Positions 1 to 8,804 of a DNA stretch of 64,000 nucleotides are shown here, in pieces. The position numbers and the translations under genes were made by a program. Source of the stretch: a bacterium HR28 (GTDB lineage Bacteria > Chloroflexota > Chloroflexia > Thermomicrobiales > Thermomicrobiaceae); contig BEIE01000001.1 in assembly GCA_002898255.1 (NCBI GenBank), forward strand, positions 434,001-498,000. The letters run 5' to 3'. Below the pieces are notes generated by a model. That model searched no databases. It worked only from the letters and a program-made list of their open reading frames with translations, and had not been told where the DNA came from. Position 1 is the first letter of the stretch. Each line of letters starts with the position of its first letter.

Positions 1-64
1 GTCCTCGTCCAATGCCCATCGGCAACCCCTTCCCTTCCCATATCGCCCAACGACGGCACGCGTG

Positions 65-967
65 TTACGCCACACGCAGCGCCCGGCGCCAAGGTTCGAG
101 GACAAATCGCTCCAGCGCCTCCGCAACCCCGTCCTCGTCATGCCCCCGCACGACCGCCCCGGCCTGGGCACGCACGTGCTCGGGGGCATTCCCCATCGCG
201 ACCCCGAGTCCGGCCCGACGCAGGAGCGGGAGATCGTTCTCGCCGTCCCCCACAGCGAGTACATCGGCAAGGGTGAGTCCCCGTTGCTGTGCCAGCAGTT
301 CCACCCCACTAGCCTTGCTCACGCCGGGTGCATGCACGTTGGCAACCCAACGCGGGAGCTGCGGAATCCACTCGAACGGGCCATGGTGATAGATCGGAAG
401 TCCAGCCCGCGCCAAACGGGCCGTCGCACGGCGGAGCGCCCGCTCTGGACCAAAGAGATCGACCGTCAGCACGTCGTCGAGCTCGAGCACGTCCGCGGCC
501 GGAAGCCGGTCGACCTCACCGGTACGTGGCAGGAGCTCCGCTGCGAACTCCGGCAGGGCGGGAAGCGGATCGGTGACGAGGACGAGGCGCTCGCCACTGG
601 CTGGGCCACGCAGGACGAGCGCACCGAGCCCCTCACGTTCCGCCTCAGCTAGGGTGCGAGCCAGTCCGGCTCGATCGAGTGGACGCTCGACAAGTGCCAC
701 TTCCCGCTCGGAATCCCAGACTAGTGCACCGTTGTACAGCACCAACGGCAGTTGGATGCCAAGCTGCGCGACGATCGGTCGGGTCGTACGCAGACGCCGA
801 CCAGTAGCCAAGGCGACCTCGATCCCCAGGGCGCGGCAGGCGCGGATCGCATCGTGGACCACCGGACGTACCACGTCCGAGGGATCCAAGAGCGTCCCAT
901 CGATGTCGAGCACAACGAGGCGGAACAGTCGTTCCTTGACCATTTGGTTGGCTTGGTGGTCGCCCAT
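65..967 (-). CDS. Cof-type HAD-superfamily phosphatase
   Basis: This 300-residue protein is a cytoplasmic haloacid-dehalogenase-type phosphatase of the Cof/YidA class, which usually hydrolyses sugar phosphates or similar small phosphoesters. All four HAD motifs are visible: VVLDIDGTLLD near residue 20 with the nucleophile and acid-base aspartates, the ATGR motif, a lysine in the VSKASG segment, and GDGENDLPLL with the metal-binding aspartates. The large cap between motifs II and III is typical of Cof proteins. I chose the ATG at 967 because a GGGGGT stretch lies about six bases upstream; an in-frame ATG at 943 is also possible. The substrate cannot be read from the sequence. The gene ends near the window edge and no operon partner is visible. 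Confidence 0.9.
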   Translation of the reverse strand: MGDHQANQMVKERLFRLVVLDIDGTLLDPSDVVRPVVHDAIRACRALGIEVALATGRRLRTTRPIVAQLGIQLPLVLYNGALVWDSEREVALVERPLDRAGLARTLAEAEREGLGALVLRGPASGERLVLVTDPLPALPEFAAELLPRTGEVDRLPAADVLELDDVLTVDLFGPERALRRATARLARAGLPIYHHGPFEWIPQLPRWVANVHAPGVSKASGVELLAQQRGLTLADVLAVGDGENDLPLLRRAGLGVAMGNAPEHVRAQAGAVVRGHDEDGVAEALERFVLEPWRRALRVA

Positions 968-1024
968 TGCACCCCCGCTCGCGCCTTGCCACCACTGGTA
1001 TAGCATAGGGGCCGCGGGGTTTTG

Positions 1025-1319
1025 ATCTTTTGTCGAAGACTTTTTGTTGTCTCCATTAGAGGTGCCCGGAGCTGCTGTGCTCGGTCCAAGTGATCTCGCG
1101 CTTCCTCGATCGCCTGCTGGGACTGATGGAGCACATCAAGCCAGGTGGGAGAGTGCGACGTTGGCGAAGAAGTAATCCCGGTCGTCTCGAGCGCAGTGAG
1201 CACTTCTCGTCCAACATGGACGAGCATCAGGACACCTACAGTCAGTTCCCGGCCGAGATCGAGAAAATCACGCGTAGCCGCGTGGCGAAGTCAGCCAATG
1301 CCCACTTCCGCAGGCCCAT
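1025..1319 (-). pseudogene. possible frameshifted small membrane protein gene
   Basis: An ATG at 1319 follows an excellent ribosome binding site (GAGGAGGCGTG) but its frame closes after 25 codons. The neighbouring frame then stays open and reads a hydrophobic stretch ending in VGVLMLVHVGREVLTALE, followed by a helical, Glu/Gln-rich segment. A one-base change near the AAAA run at 1264-1267 would join the two into one small protein with a single membrane helix. The joined frame has no clean stop before it runs into the HAD gene, so the 3' end is also unclear. It may be a decayed gene, a sequencing error, or chance. I recognise no family. Confidence 0.25.
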
Positions 1320-1328
1320 CACGCCTCC

Positions 1329-1688
1329 TCAGCCCCTCCCACGGACCCAGACTGTCTCTCGTCGCAAGGTCTCGGCCAGGCGGGGGCTCCGCTTACCCAG
1401 CTGCTCCCACTCGGCGCGCGTGTAGACCAGTGCCTCCGCCGGCACTGGCAACTCCTCCAGCGGCAGGAGCGCCATCCTCCGCTCGAACGGCAGCTCTGAC
1501 GTTTCCAGGATCACCACAATATCGACGTCACTGCCCACCCCAGCATCACCACGAGCGTAGGAGCCGAAGACGCCCACCGCCACCAGTCCCGGCAGCTCCA
1601 GACGCTGGGCCCAAGCCGTGACCGCCTCCAGAACCTCAGCGCGGCTCGGCCATCTGAGCACGGACGAACGCAACGATCTCACTGGCAT
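1329..1688 (-). CDS. minimal nucleotidyltransferase (MNT) antitoxin
   Basis: This is a roughly 119-residue MNT-fold nucleotidyltransferase, the antitoxin partner of HEPN toxins. In studied HEPN-MNT pairs the MNT protein inactivates the HEPN RNase by adding AMP to it. The signature GSYARGDAGVGSDVDIVV is clear, with the GS pair and the DxD metal-binding aspartates, followed by the usual VYTRAEWEQL tail segment. The reading frame overlaps the end of the upstream HEPN gene. The ATG at 1688 gives a 53-base overlap, while an in-frame GTG at 1661 would shorten it to 26, and I cannot decide between them. The overlap implies translational coupling with the HEPN gene. Confidence 0.88.
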   Translation of the reverse strand: MPVRSLRSSVLRWPSRAEVLEAVTAWAQRLELPGLVAVGVFGSYARGDAGVGSDVDIVVILETSELPFERRMALLPLEELPVPAEALVYTRAEWEQLGKRSPRLAETLRRETVWVRGRG

Positions 1689-2025
1689 AGGCAATGGCCC
1701 CCTGGCTCTGCAAGGGCCCGTAGTGCTCAGCCGGCGCTCCCGCCGGGAAGGCATCGGGGCAGCGCGTGGGCACAGACAGAGCATCCAACGAGCGGGCCTT
1801 CTCCACCAGTATAGAAGGAGCCGTGATGGGCAGCTCGACCAGGAGGCGGGCCACCAGGTGCCCCCAGGCCTCCTGGCCCAGGTGGAGGTGCAGGGCCTTC
1901 ACCGCCTTCTCAGCGGCCTGCTGGGCGGCAAAGCACGCCCACTCATGCCGCCCCGCTTGCGCGGCGATCCGCGCCATCTCTAGGTCCGACTCGGCCTGCT
2001 GAAGCCAATCAGGCGCGCGATTCAT
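1636..2025 (-). CDS. HEPN-domain protein, putative RNase toxin
   Basis: This 129-residue all-helical HEPN protein (COG1895-like) is the expected toxin of a HEPN-MNT system. The sequence begins LQQAESDLEMARIAAQAG and contains the family hallmark WACFAAQQAAEKAVKALHLHLG at residues 30-50. It ends with the typical PDAFPAGAPAEHYGP segment and a C-terminal helix. I did not find a convincing RX4-6H RNase motif, so activity is less certain than for the classical HEPN toxins. The ATG at 2025 has AGGAGCAGGAG directly upstream. It is the first gene of the pair and is preceded by a promoter with two palindromes at 2084-2115. Confidence 0.88.
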   Translation of the reverse strand: MNRAPDWLQQAESDLEMARIAAQAGRHEWACFAAQQAAEKAVKALHLHLGQEAWGHLVARLLVELPITAPSILVEKARSLDALSVPTRCPDAFPAGAPAEHYGPLQSQGAIAYASEIVAFVRAQMAEPR

Positions 2026-2083
2026 CTCCTGCTCCTGGATGGATCGAATTGCTGCCGTTTGCCTGTGGCGGGATGAATGCGGA

Positions 2084-2115
2084 AATTGTACGGAACAATT
2101 CACGGCGTGTACACG
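2084..2115 (-). promoter_or_regulatory. promoter and palindromic operators of the HEPN-MNT pair
   Basis: On the minus strand, TGTACA (2108-2113) and TACAAT (2085-2090) are 17 bases apart, a good sigma70-type promoter. A perfect 10-bp palindrome CGTGTACACG (2106-2115) covers the -35 box. An inverted repeat AATTGT-acgga-ACAATT (2084-2100) covers the -10 box. Palindromes overlapping both boxes are what an autoregulated toxin-antitoxin promoter would show. Binding is inferred. Confidence 0.55.
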
Positions 2116-2698
2116 TGAGGCTCAGCTGTGGGCTACATACCAATCATATTGGTCACTGTCACCCAAAGGTGATCATTGCAGCAGCGACATCGATTAACTG
2201 CTCACAATGGTATCGCCTCGTGCAGGTGAATCCGGGTACGCCCACCGCGTGCGCCTGACGGGTCTGCCACCGCATGCTGGCATCGTTGCCGGTGTAAGAA
2301 CTCGGGCGGTAAGTCCGTAATGCACCCCCAGTTATGGAACCCCGCGTACCAACCGTACTACCAGGCCAGAATCGCCCGTACAGAAGACAAGACGCGAGCT
2401 AGTTGCAAGTTAAAGGGATGGCCAAGAGAAGCCAGGACAGCGGAAGCACCCGGCAGGACATGCCACTTCGCCGAAGATGAACCGCTGTGCTGCCAGAACT
2501 GCTACCCATCTTTTTGCAGGACGTGCTCCTTGGTTCGTGTCATGCTGTTGATGAGCTGTTACTCGGTCGAGACAGAGTCGGGGGGGCCGACAAAGACTGG
2601 GTTTGTGTCATGCTGCTGATGATCTGTCGCGTGGAGGAATGGAGTCGACGATCTGCTGATGACGCTTGACAATGGGGAGGAACGGAGGGAGTGGGACG
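2116..2698. other. gene-poor stretch
   Basis: I see no supportable gene between the HEPN promoter and the fumarylacetoacetase-like gene. Base composition is more AT-rich than in the flanking genes. The only structure noted is the pair of 23-base direct repeats at 2537-2627. Confidence 0.5.
2537..2627 (+). repeat. two 23-bp direct repeats upstream of FAH-family gene
   Basis: GTGTCATGCTGTTGATGAGC (start of copy 1, 2537-2559) recurs at 2605-2627 with two mismatches and a 68-base period. A shorter relative, CTGCTGATGA, lies at 2652-2661. The repeats sit 70-160 bases before the next start codon, so they could be regulator sites. This is an inference. Confidence 0.4.
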
Positions 2699-3514
2699 AT
2701 GTACTTGACACGGCACCTGACACGCGAGGGAATTCGCTGGGCCTGCGATGGGCAGTGGTTGCCAGCCGGTTTCCGCCTCAGCTGGCTCCTGGAGCTCCCA
2801 GCCGCCACGGCGCGAAGCATGTTGACGATGCTTCCCCGTGGTGAGCGCGCCAGCGGCCCCCTGCTGGCTCCTCTGGATCCGGAGCAGGAGGTCTGGGCCG
2901 CTGGAGTCACCTACCTGCGCAGCCGTGATGCCCGGATGGCCGAAGCACAGGTGAAAGATATCTACTGGCGCGTCTACGAGGCGGAACGACCCGAACTTTT
3001 CTTTAAAGGCCAAGGATGGCGAATGGTCGGCCCAGGGGAACCTGTACGCGTGCGCCGCGACAGCCGCTGGAACGTCCCAGAGCCAGAACTCGCCGTTGTG
3101 TTCACCCAGTCGCTTGAGCCCTTCGGCTACACGGTGGGGAACGATGTCTCCTCACGCGACATCGAGGGGGAGAATCCGCTCTACCTCCCACAAGCGAAGG
3201 TCTACGACGGGGCGGGAGCACTGGGGCCAGGAATCGTGGTGATCAATGAGGCAGAGGAGATGGATGCTCTGCGGATTGAACTGGTCATCCACCGCGGCGA
3301 ACAGCTGCTCTACCACGGTGAAACGACGACGGCACAGATGAAACGTCGGCCAGCCGAGCTCGTCCGGTGGCTCGGGAGAGAATTGCGTTTCCCCTGGGGA
3401 GGAGTGCTTATGACTGGCACGGGGATCGTGCCACCGGACGACTTTTCCCTTGCCCCAGGAGACCGGGTAACGATCCGCGTTGGCGAACTGGTGCTGGAGA
3501 ACCCGGTGAGCTGA
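2699..3514 (+). CDS. fumarylacetoacetate hydrolase family protein
   Basis: This 271-residue protein belongs to the FAH superfamily, metal-dependent enzymes acting on 2-keto acids (hydratases, dehydratases, C-C hydrolases, decarboxylases). The C-terminal catalytic domain shows the acidic metal-binding segment PEPELAVV, then [14 protein letters not shown], then [13 protein letters not shown]. The last motif resembles 2-keto-3-deoxy-arabinonate/xylonate dehydratases of pentose oxidation more than true fumarylacetoacetases. I base that on memory of the families, and the exact substrate is open. The ATG at 2699 follows GGAGGGAGTGGGACG; an ATG at 2666 is in frame but lacks a site. The gene stands alone, convergent with the formate dehydrogenase genes. 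Confidence 0.85.
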   Translation: MYLTRHLTREGIRWACDGQWLPAGFRLSWLLELPAATARSMLTMLPRGERASGPLLAPLDPEQEVWAAGVTYLRSRDARMAEAQVKDIYWRVYEAERPELFFKGQGWRMVGPGEPVRVRRDSRWNVPEPELAVVFTQSLEPFGYTVGNDVSSRDIEGENPLYLPQAKVYDGAGALGPGIVVINEAEEMDALRIELVIHRGEQLLYHGETTTAQMKRRPAELVRWLGRELRFPWGGVLMTGTGIVPPDDFSLAPGDRVTIRVGELVLENPVS

Positions 3515-3628
3515 CCCACCCGCAAGGAGGTTCTCCTGCCCCGATTGTGGGACTGTAGCCAGGCACTGCCGTGAACCCCAAATATGTGGCTGATTTCCTC
3601 CACGTTTGGGACGACCGGTTCTCCTTCC

Positions 3629-4654
3629 TTACCGTGCCTGGCGAGCTGGATCCTCCGGCCTCCTTGTGATGGCAAAGGTTGCAGCCGGGTCTTCGGCGGA
3701 GCGACGACCGCCAAAGATCATCGCGGCCCGCAACAGAAAGGCGCCACCGAGCGCAACCAAACTCGCAACTAGCCGCAGTGGTGGTCGAAGCCGGCGCGGC
3801 AGCATCTTGGTCACAATATGCAGGCCCAGGGCAACGCCAGCACTGAGGCGCGTGCCAGCGTAGGCCCACCCTTCTAGGCCATTGCTGAGCGGGCGACCAA
3901 CCACCGGCCCGCTCCCACGCTGCACCGCCTCGAGCAGCACAAGCTCTCCGAGGAGCGCAACCTGCTCCACCCGCTCGAGCGCATGGCGCGCCCGCGCGTT
4001 GCCCGGCCCGCGACCAACAAGGAGTGCGAGCATAGCGGCAGCACTGGAAAGCGCTGAGCAGAGGAAGAGTGGCCCCAGCCGCAGCGCGTTGCGGGCCCAC
4101 AGCGGCACTGCCGTCGCGCCGAGGAGCACACCCGTGTAGCCAGCAAGAAAGAAAGCTGGGAGTGTACTTGCGGCAGCAAGTATCCGGGCAGGAAGACGAC
4201 GCAGGAAGTGAGCAGCCGGATTGCGTTGTCCAAGCCACCCGTCCTCGGCTGCCTGCTGCAGAGCGTTGAGAAAGGCTGTGGCGGTGAAGCCGATGAGGCC
4301 CCAGACGCCAAGCGACATCGGTGAGCGCAATTTGACCACCCGCAGCATGTGGTGGAAACGCTCGGGTCGTCCGAGGTCGATGATGAGCAGCAGCGGCCCC
4401 GGCAGCACCGCTAAGAAGGCGAGGTAGCGACCAACACGCACAATCGGCCGTGCCCAGTGACCACCGACAAGCCGCGCCGCTGCCGCGAGCACTGCACTGC
4501 CGCCAGCGAGCCCACCCAGCACGAAATAGAACACGATCGACCATCGCCAGTGAGGGCCGTGGATGACCGGCAAGCCGTAGTAACTGTCGCGCGTCTCGGC
4601 ACTCACCGGCTCTCCTGGCGCACGCCGGTGCTGCCAGCGACGGATCTCAGTCAT
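3629..4654 (-). CDS. NrfD/PsrC-type membrane anchor of formate dehydrogenase
   Basis: This 341-residue integral membrane protein of the NrfD/PsrC/DmsC type has about eight predicted membrane helices and should pass electrons from the iron-sulfur subunit to the quinone pool. The N-terminus YYGLPVIHGPHWRWSIVFYF, followed by LGGLAGGSAVLAA, is the family signature. NrfD proteins bind quinone and carry no heme, unlike the cytochrome b subunit FdnI of E. coli. The ATG at 4654 lies directly after AAGGAGGTGCGCC and overlaps the stop of the iron-sulfur subunit gene by eight bases, so the three subunits are translationally coupled. It is the last gene of the operon. Confidence 0.9.
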   Translation of the reverse strand: MTEIRRWQHRRAPGEPVSAETRDSYYGLPVIHGPHWRWSIVFYFVLGGLAGGSAVLAAAARLVGGHWARPIVRVGRYLAFLAVLPGPLLLIIDLGRPERFHHMLRVVKLRSPMSLGVWGLIGFTATAFLNALQQAAEDGWLGQRNPAAHFLRRLPARILAAASTLPAFFLAGYTGVLLGATAVPLWARNALRLGPLFLCSALSSAAAMLALLVGRGPGNARARHALERVEQVALLGELVLLEAVQRGSGPVVGRPLSNGLEGWAYAGTRLSAGVALGLHIVTKMLPRRLRPPLRLVASLVALGGAFLLRAAMIFGGRRSAEDPAATFAITRRPEDPARQAR

Positions 4655-5498
4655 GGCGCACCTCCTTACTGCGCCAGAAGGTGACAAGTGTGGCGAGGCC
4701 GAGCGCAAGTGCCGCCAGTGCCGTGGTCAGAAAGGCGGGCAGGACACGTCGCTGCGGGAGTTCTGGCGCAGCTGGCAGGTTATAGACTTCGGGTGGCGCG
4801 GTCAGGATAAAGAAGGCATTGAGCCCGCCGATTCCCCCAGTGCCACCGAGCGCTTCGTCACCGTAGATCTGGGCTTCCACTCCCTGGGCACGGAGCTCGG
4901 CAACGCGCGCTTTCGCTCGATCCATCAGGGCATGCACCGGGCCGAACTGGATCGCATCGGTCGGACAGGCTTTCGAGCAGGCTGGCTCCAGGCCGTCCTT
5001 CAGCCGGTCGTAGCAGAGCGTGCACTTATGCGCTTTGCCATCAAGTGGGCTGAGCGCTGGGACACCGAAGGGGCACGCGGGAACGCAATAGCCGCAGCCA
5101 TTGCAAATGTCCTGTTGAATCACAACGGTGTCGAATTCGGTGCGGATAATCGCCCCGGTGGGACAGGCCTCCATGCATCCGGCATTGACGCAGTGTTTAC
5201 ACACATCGCTGAGCATCAGCCAGTTACTCTGGAAGGGCTGGAGACGCGTTGGACGTCGCCCCTCGCGATCGGCAACACGTTCGATGAAGGCGACATGCCG
5301 CCAGGTGGTTGCACCAAGATCACCGGTGTTGTCGTAACTCATGCCGGTGAAGCCAAAGTCGTCCATCGGCAGCTGGTTCCACTGCTTACAGGCAACCTCA
5401 CACGCCTTGCAGCCGATGCAGAGCGTGGTATCCGTCAGGAACCCAAAGGCACCGGGGCGAGCGCGCGTGCGGCCGACCAGCGTGCTCTCACGGCTCAC
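4647..5498 (-). CDS. formate dehydrogenase iron-sulfur (beta) subunit
   Basis: This 283-residue electron-transfer subunit has four ferredoxin-type cysteine groups: CIGCKACEVACKQWN near residue 28, CKHCVNAGCMEACP, CNGCGYCVPACPFG and CTLCYDRLKDGLEPACSKACP. Together they bind four [4Fe-4S] clusters, as in FdnH. A single hydrophobic helix at the C-terminus (about residues 250-273) should anchor it in the membrane, again as in FdnH. The start is a GTG at 5498, with GAGGAGGTGGGGCG upstream, overlapping the catalytic gene stop as GTGA. It lies between the selenoprotein subunit and the NrfD anchor. Confidence 0.93.
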   Translation of the reverse strand: MSRESTLVGRTRARPGAFGFLTDTTLCIGCKACEVACKQWNQLPMDDFGFTGMSYDNTGDLGATTWRHVAFIERVADREGRRPTRLQPFQSNWLMLSDVCKHCVNAGCMEACPTGAIIRTEFDTVVIQQDICNGCGYCVPACPFGVPALSPLDGKAHKCTLCYDRLKDGLEPACSKACPTDAIQFGPVHALMDRAKARVAELRAQGVEAQIYGDEALGGTGGIGGLNAFFILTAPPEVYNLPAAPELPQRRVLPAFLTTALAALALGLATLVTFWRSKEVRHD

Positions 5499-8400
5499 CG
5501 CCCCACCTCCTCTCGCAGCCGTCCCTTGCGGATCGTGCAGGTGAACGACTTGGCCTCGTGGATGAGCGAGTTGGGGTCTTCAACGAGTGCAGCGAGTTCG
5601 TTGGCGATGCCACCCGTTGCCAGCCCTCCAAAGCCAAAGTGCCAAGGCATGCCGATGACATGCACGGTTCGCCCTGCGATGACAAGCGGCTGGACACGCT
5701 CGGTCACCAGAGCACGGGCTTCTGCACAGCCGCGGGCAGTCTCAACGACGACCCAGTCACCGGTGCTGATGCCGAGTTCACGGGCGAGCTCCGGACTGAT
5801 CTCGACGAAGCCGGCGGGCTGCAACTCGGCCAGCCAGGGCACCCAGCGACTCATGCCACCAGCGGTGTGATGCTCAGTAAGACGGTAGGTCGTGATGACG
5901 TACGGATAGCGCGGGTCACCGATCTCATGATACGGGTTGTCTGGGCGGAGGAAGACTGGTGCCACCGGACTCCGTGGCTGCTCGGGATAGAGCGGGTTGG
6001 TGACCGGTGTCTCCCATGGCTCGTAGTGGGTAGGCAGAGGTCCGTCCAGGAGTCCAAGTGGGACGAAGAGCCATCCCTGTCCGTCAAGCATCATGATGAA
6101 CGGTGCCGTTCCCGGATGCGCATCAAGCCCACGAGCGTCCGGCGGCGACTGATAATCCGGTGGCTTGGTCGCAGGGAAGTCCGGCACATCGTAGCCGACC
6201 CACCGCTGCTGTTCGGGGTCCCACCAGATCCACTTCTTCCGTTCACTCCAGGGGCGTCCCTGGGGGTCAGCCGAGGCGCGATTGTACAGGATCCGGCGGT
6301 TGGCAGGCCAGGCAAAGCCCCAGTCGAGGCTGGCGCGATCATCGCCACGACGTCGCTTGGCACGGTGCTCCCCTTCGGGCGTGACGATGCCCGAATATAT
6401 CCAGCAACCGCAGGCCGTTGAGCCGTCATCAGCCAGCTCGTGAAAGCCCGCAACTGGGCGTCCATCGCTGACCCGGTATCCACTGACCTCACGAGCCACG
6501 GCCATGAGGTCGGGCTCCTGATGCGGTCCCACTGTTGGGTAATCCCACGTCAGTGCGGCGATTTGCCGACCAGCTGGTGAGTCATCACCGGCGTAGAGCT
6601 CCTTAAGGCGCCGCCCGAGATGGAAGACGAAGTGGGCCTCCGAGCGGGCGTCCCCTGGCGGATCGACCGCTTTGTCATGCCACTGGACGAGACGATGCGT
6701 GTTCGTGAACGTTCCGTCTTTTTCAGCAGCAATGGCCGCGGGGAGGAAGAACACTTCGGTCTTGATGTCCTGTGGCCGGACCTCGCCACTCCGCACCTCA
6801 GGAGCGTCATACCAGAAGGATGCGGTTTCAATCTCGTGGACGTCGCGAACAACGAGCCAATCGAGATTGGCTAATGCCTGGCGAGCCAATCGGGCGTTCT
6901 GGCCACCGACGGCCGGATTCATCCCCATGACGAAGAGACCTTTAATGATCCCGTCCTTCATCATGGTCAGAATCGATTGGAACGAGTAGTCGCCGCCAAT
7001 TTTCGGCAGGAGCTCGTAGGCGAAGTCGTTTTCCGGGGTTGCGGCATCTCCATACCACGCTTTGAGGAGAGAAATGAGGAACTTGGGCATGTCGTACCAG
7101 AGACCGGTTGCAGGGCGCTCATGGGCAAAGTAGTCGGCGAGCGTCGCATGCTGCGGGATTGCTCGGGGCATCTTCAGATACCCGGGGAGCAGGTCGAAGA
7201 GGGTCGGGATATCGGTGGACCCTTGGATCGTTGCGTGTCCCCGCAACGCGAGGATCCCACCGCCCGGCCGACCAATGTTGCCGAGCAGGAGCTGGAGCAG
7301 AGCACAGCAGGAAATGATCTGCGTGCCGATCGTGTGCTGCGTCCAGGCAACTGCATAGCAGAACGCTGTGGTACGGTCGCGGCCCGAGTTGGCAAGGATC
7401 GTCTCGGCGACTTCGACAAAGAGATCGCGGGGAACACCACAGGCTTGCTCGACGATTTCCGGTGTGTAGCGCGCAAAGTGGCGTTTCACCACCTGCAACG
7501 CACAGTTGGGGTGCTGGAGTGTCGGATCGCGCTCGGGTTCGATGCGCGGGCGACATGGCCAGCGCTCCCCCTCCAGTGGTTGTACCCGGCCAGCATACTG
7601 CCAGCTAGAAGGATCGTACCAGCGCTGCTGCGGATCGTAGCCGCTGAAAACCCCAGCCAAGTCTTCTGTATCACGGAAGTCGGGAGAGACGATCACACTG
7701 GCATTCGTGTAGTGCAGCACATACTCACGGAAGAAGGGATCGCTGTTCCAGCGCTCGGAGTTCAGGACGTAGTTCACCAGAGCGCCGAGGAAGACGAGGT
7801 CGCTTCCCGGGCGGATTGGCACGTGGAGGTCGGCCAGGGCCGAGGTGCGTGAAAAGCGGGGATCGACGTGAATGACGCGAGCGCCACGCTGGCGGGCCTT
7901 CACGACAAAGCGAAAGCCGACCGGATGGTTCTCGGCCATATTTGAGCCCATGATGACGATGCAGTCACTCTCGGCCAGGCTGGCCAGAGTGGTTGTTGCA
8001 CCACCTCGTCCGAGTCGGGCGCCCAGACCGGGCACCGTGCTGGAGTGTCATATGCGCGCCTGATTCTCGACGGCGACGATGCCAAGTCCACCGGTAAAGA
8101 GCTTTTTGATGAGGTAGTTCTCCTCGTTGTCCAGGGTCGCTCCACCCAAGTGCGCGATCCCCAGTGTTCGGTTGACCACCAGACCGTTTTCATCACGATG
8201 GACGAAGGTGGCATCACGGGTTTGCTTGACAAGCTGGGCAATGCGTTCCATCGCCCAGTCCAGGGAACGCTCCTCCCAATGGTCACTATAGGGTGCTCGA
8301 TACTTGACGCGGAGCTCGCGTAGCGGGCTGTGAATCAGCTGCCAGGTTGCTGCCCCTTTGGGGCAGAGGGTGCCGCCGTTGATCGGGCTTTCGTAGTTTC

Positions 8401-8584
8401 CTTCGATATCGAGGATATGGCCGTTCTTGGTATAGACGAGCTGGGAGCAGCCGACCGCACAGTATGGGCAGACGCTGATGCTCACCTCGGCACCACGGAT
8501 GCGGGACCGTGCCTGGCGTGTGGCCTGGCTTACTGGATTCGGAACTAAACCAATGTGATTGCGGAGGAGGTGAAAAAGACCCAT
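5495..8584 (-). CDS. fdnG: formate dehydrogenase catalytic subunit, selenoprotein
   Basis: This molybdopterin enzyme oxidises formate to CO2. The gene reads through an in-frame TGA at 8048-8050 as selenocysteine 179, giving 1029 residues, close to the FdnG/FdoG length. The context ENQARI-U-HSSTV matches the FDH active site, including the histidine after Sec, and a SECIS hairpin follows at once. The N-terminal [4Fe-4S] site is C39, C42, C46 and C74. The domain order is Fe-S, two central pterin-binding domains, and a C-terminal dinucleotide-binding barrel ending near GMPWHFGFGG. I see no twin-arginine signal, in contrast to FdnG, so the enzyme probably faces the cytoplasm. The ATG at 8584 has AAAGGAGG upstream; a GTG at 8605 is less likely. 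The gene symbol is by analogy. If the TGA is not read as Sec, two truncated ORFs result (8584-8048 and 8035-5495). Confidence 0.93.
8018..8050 (-). promoter_or_regulatory. Sec codon and bacterial SECIS element
   Basis: The TGA at 8050-8048 is followed by a perfect 7-bp stem, GGTGCCC (8036-8030) with GGGCGCC (8024-8018), closing the loop GGTCT (8029-8025). Exactly 18 bases separate TGA from GGTCT. As I recall it, E. coli fdhF has the same spacing and the same GGUCU loop, which is the SelB binding site. This is strong evidence for selenocysteine insertion. Confidence 0.9.
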
Positions 8585-8697
8585 CCTGTCTGTGCCTCCT
8601 TTCACCGTGGAACAGTTTACCGAGCGCGACGGGATCTCGGTTAGCAGGAGACACGGGCGATCGCTCCAGGCATGGTGAATTGCTGGAGGCTACCTGT

Positions 8698-8703
8698 ATT
8701 GTA
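8698..8703 (-). promoter_or_regulatory. possible -10 box for the formate dehydrogenase operon
   Basis: TACAAT on the minus strand lies about 115 bases before the catalytic-subunit start, in the 220-base gap after fmdB. No good -35 box is placed at 16-18 bases, so an activator may be needed, or transcription may come from the fmdA operon. Weak evidence. Confidence 0.3.
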
Positions 8704-8804
8704 GAGCGCCGACTCCGGAAGCCAGGTCACTTAGGCTATGGGTCTCACGCCATCAGTGCCCCTAGTCCCGTCACCTACCATCATCGCGCAGGGTAACTTC
8801 AGAC

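Noticed and set aside
2537-2627. Direct repeats considered as a CRISPR remnant
   Set aside because: Only two imperfect copies, a 45-base interval and no cas genes.
3408-5870. Long open frames of 378 and 405 codons antisense or out of frame to the formate dehydrogenase subunits
   Set aside because: They lie over well supported genes, have skewed composition and no family features, and reflect the high GC content.
8035-8050. TGA that appears to break the formate dehydrogenase gene into two pseudogene pieces
   Set aside because: The frame is preserved on both sides, the residue context is the FDH selenocysteine site, and a SECIS hairpin follows with canonical loop and spacing.
3629-8584. Polysulfide, thiosulfate or nitrate reductase as the identity of the three-subunit enzyme
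   Set aside because: NrfD-type anchors occur in those enzymes too, but the Sec-His active site, the alpha-subunit length and FdnH-like beta subunit favour formate dehydrogenase.
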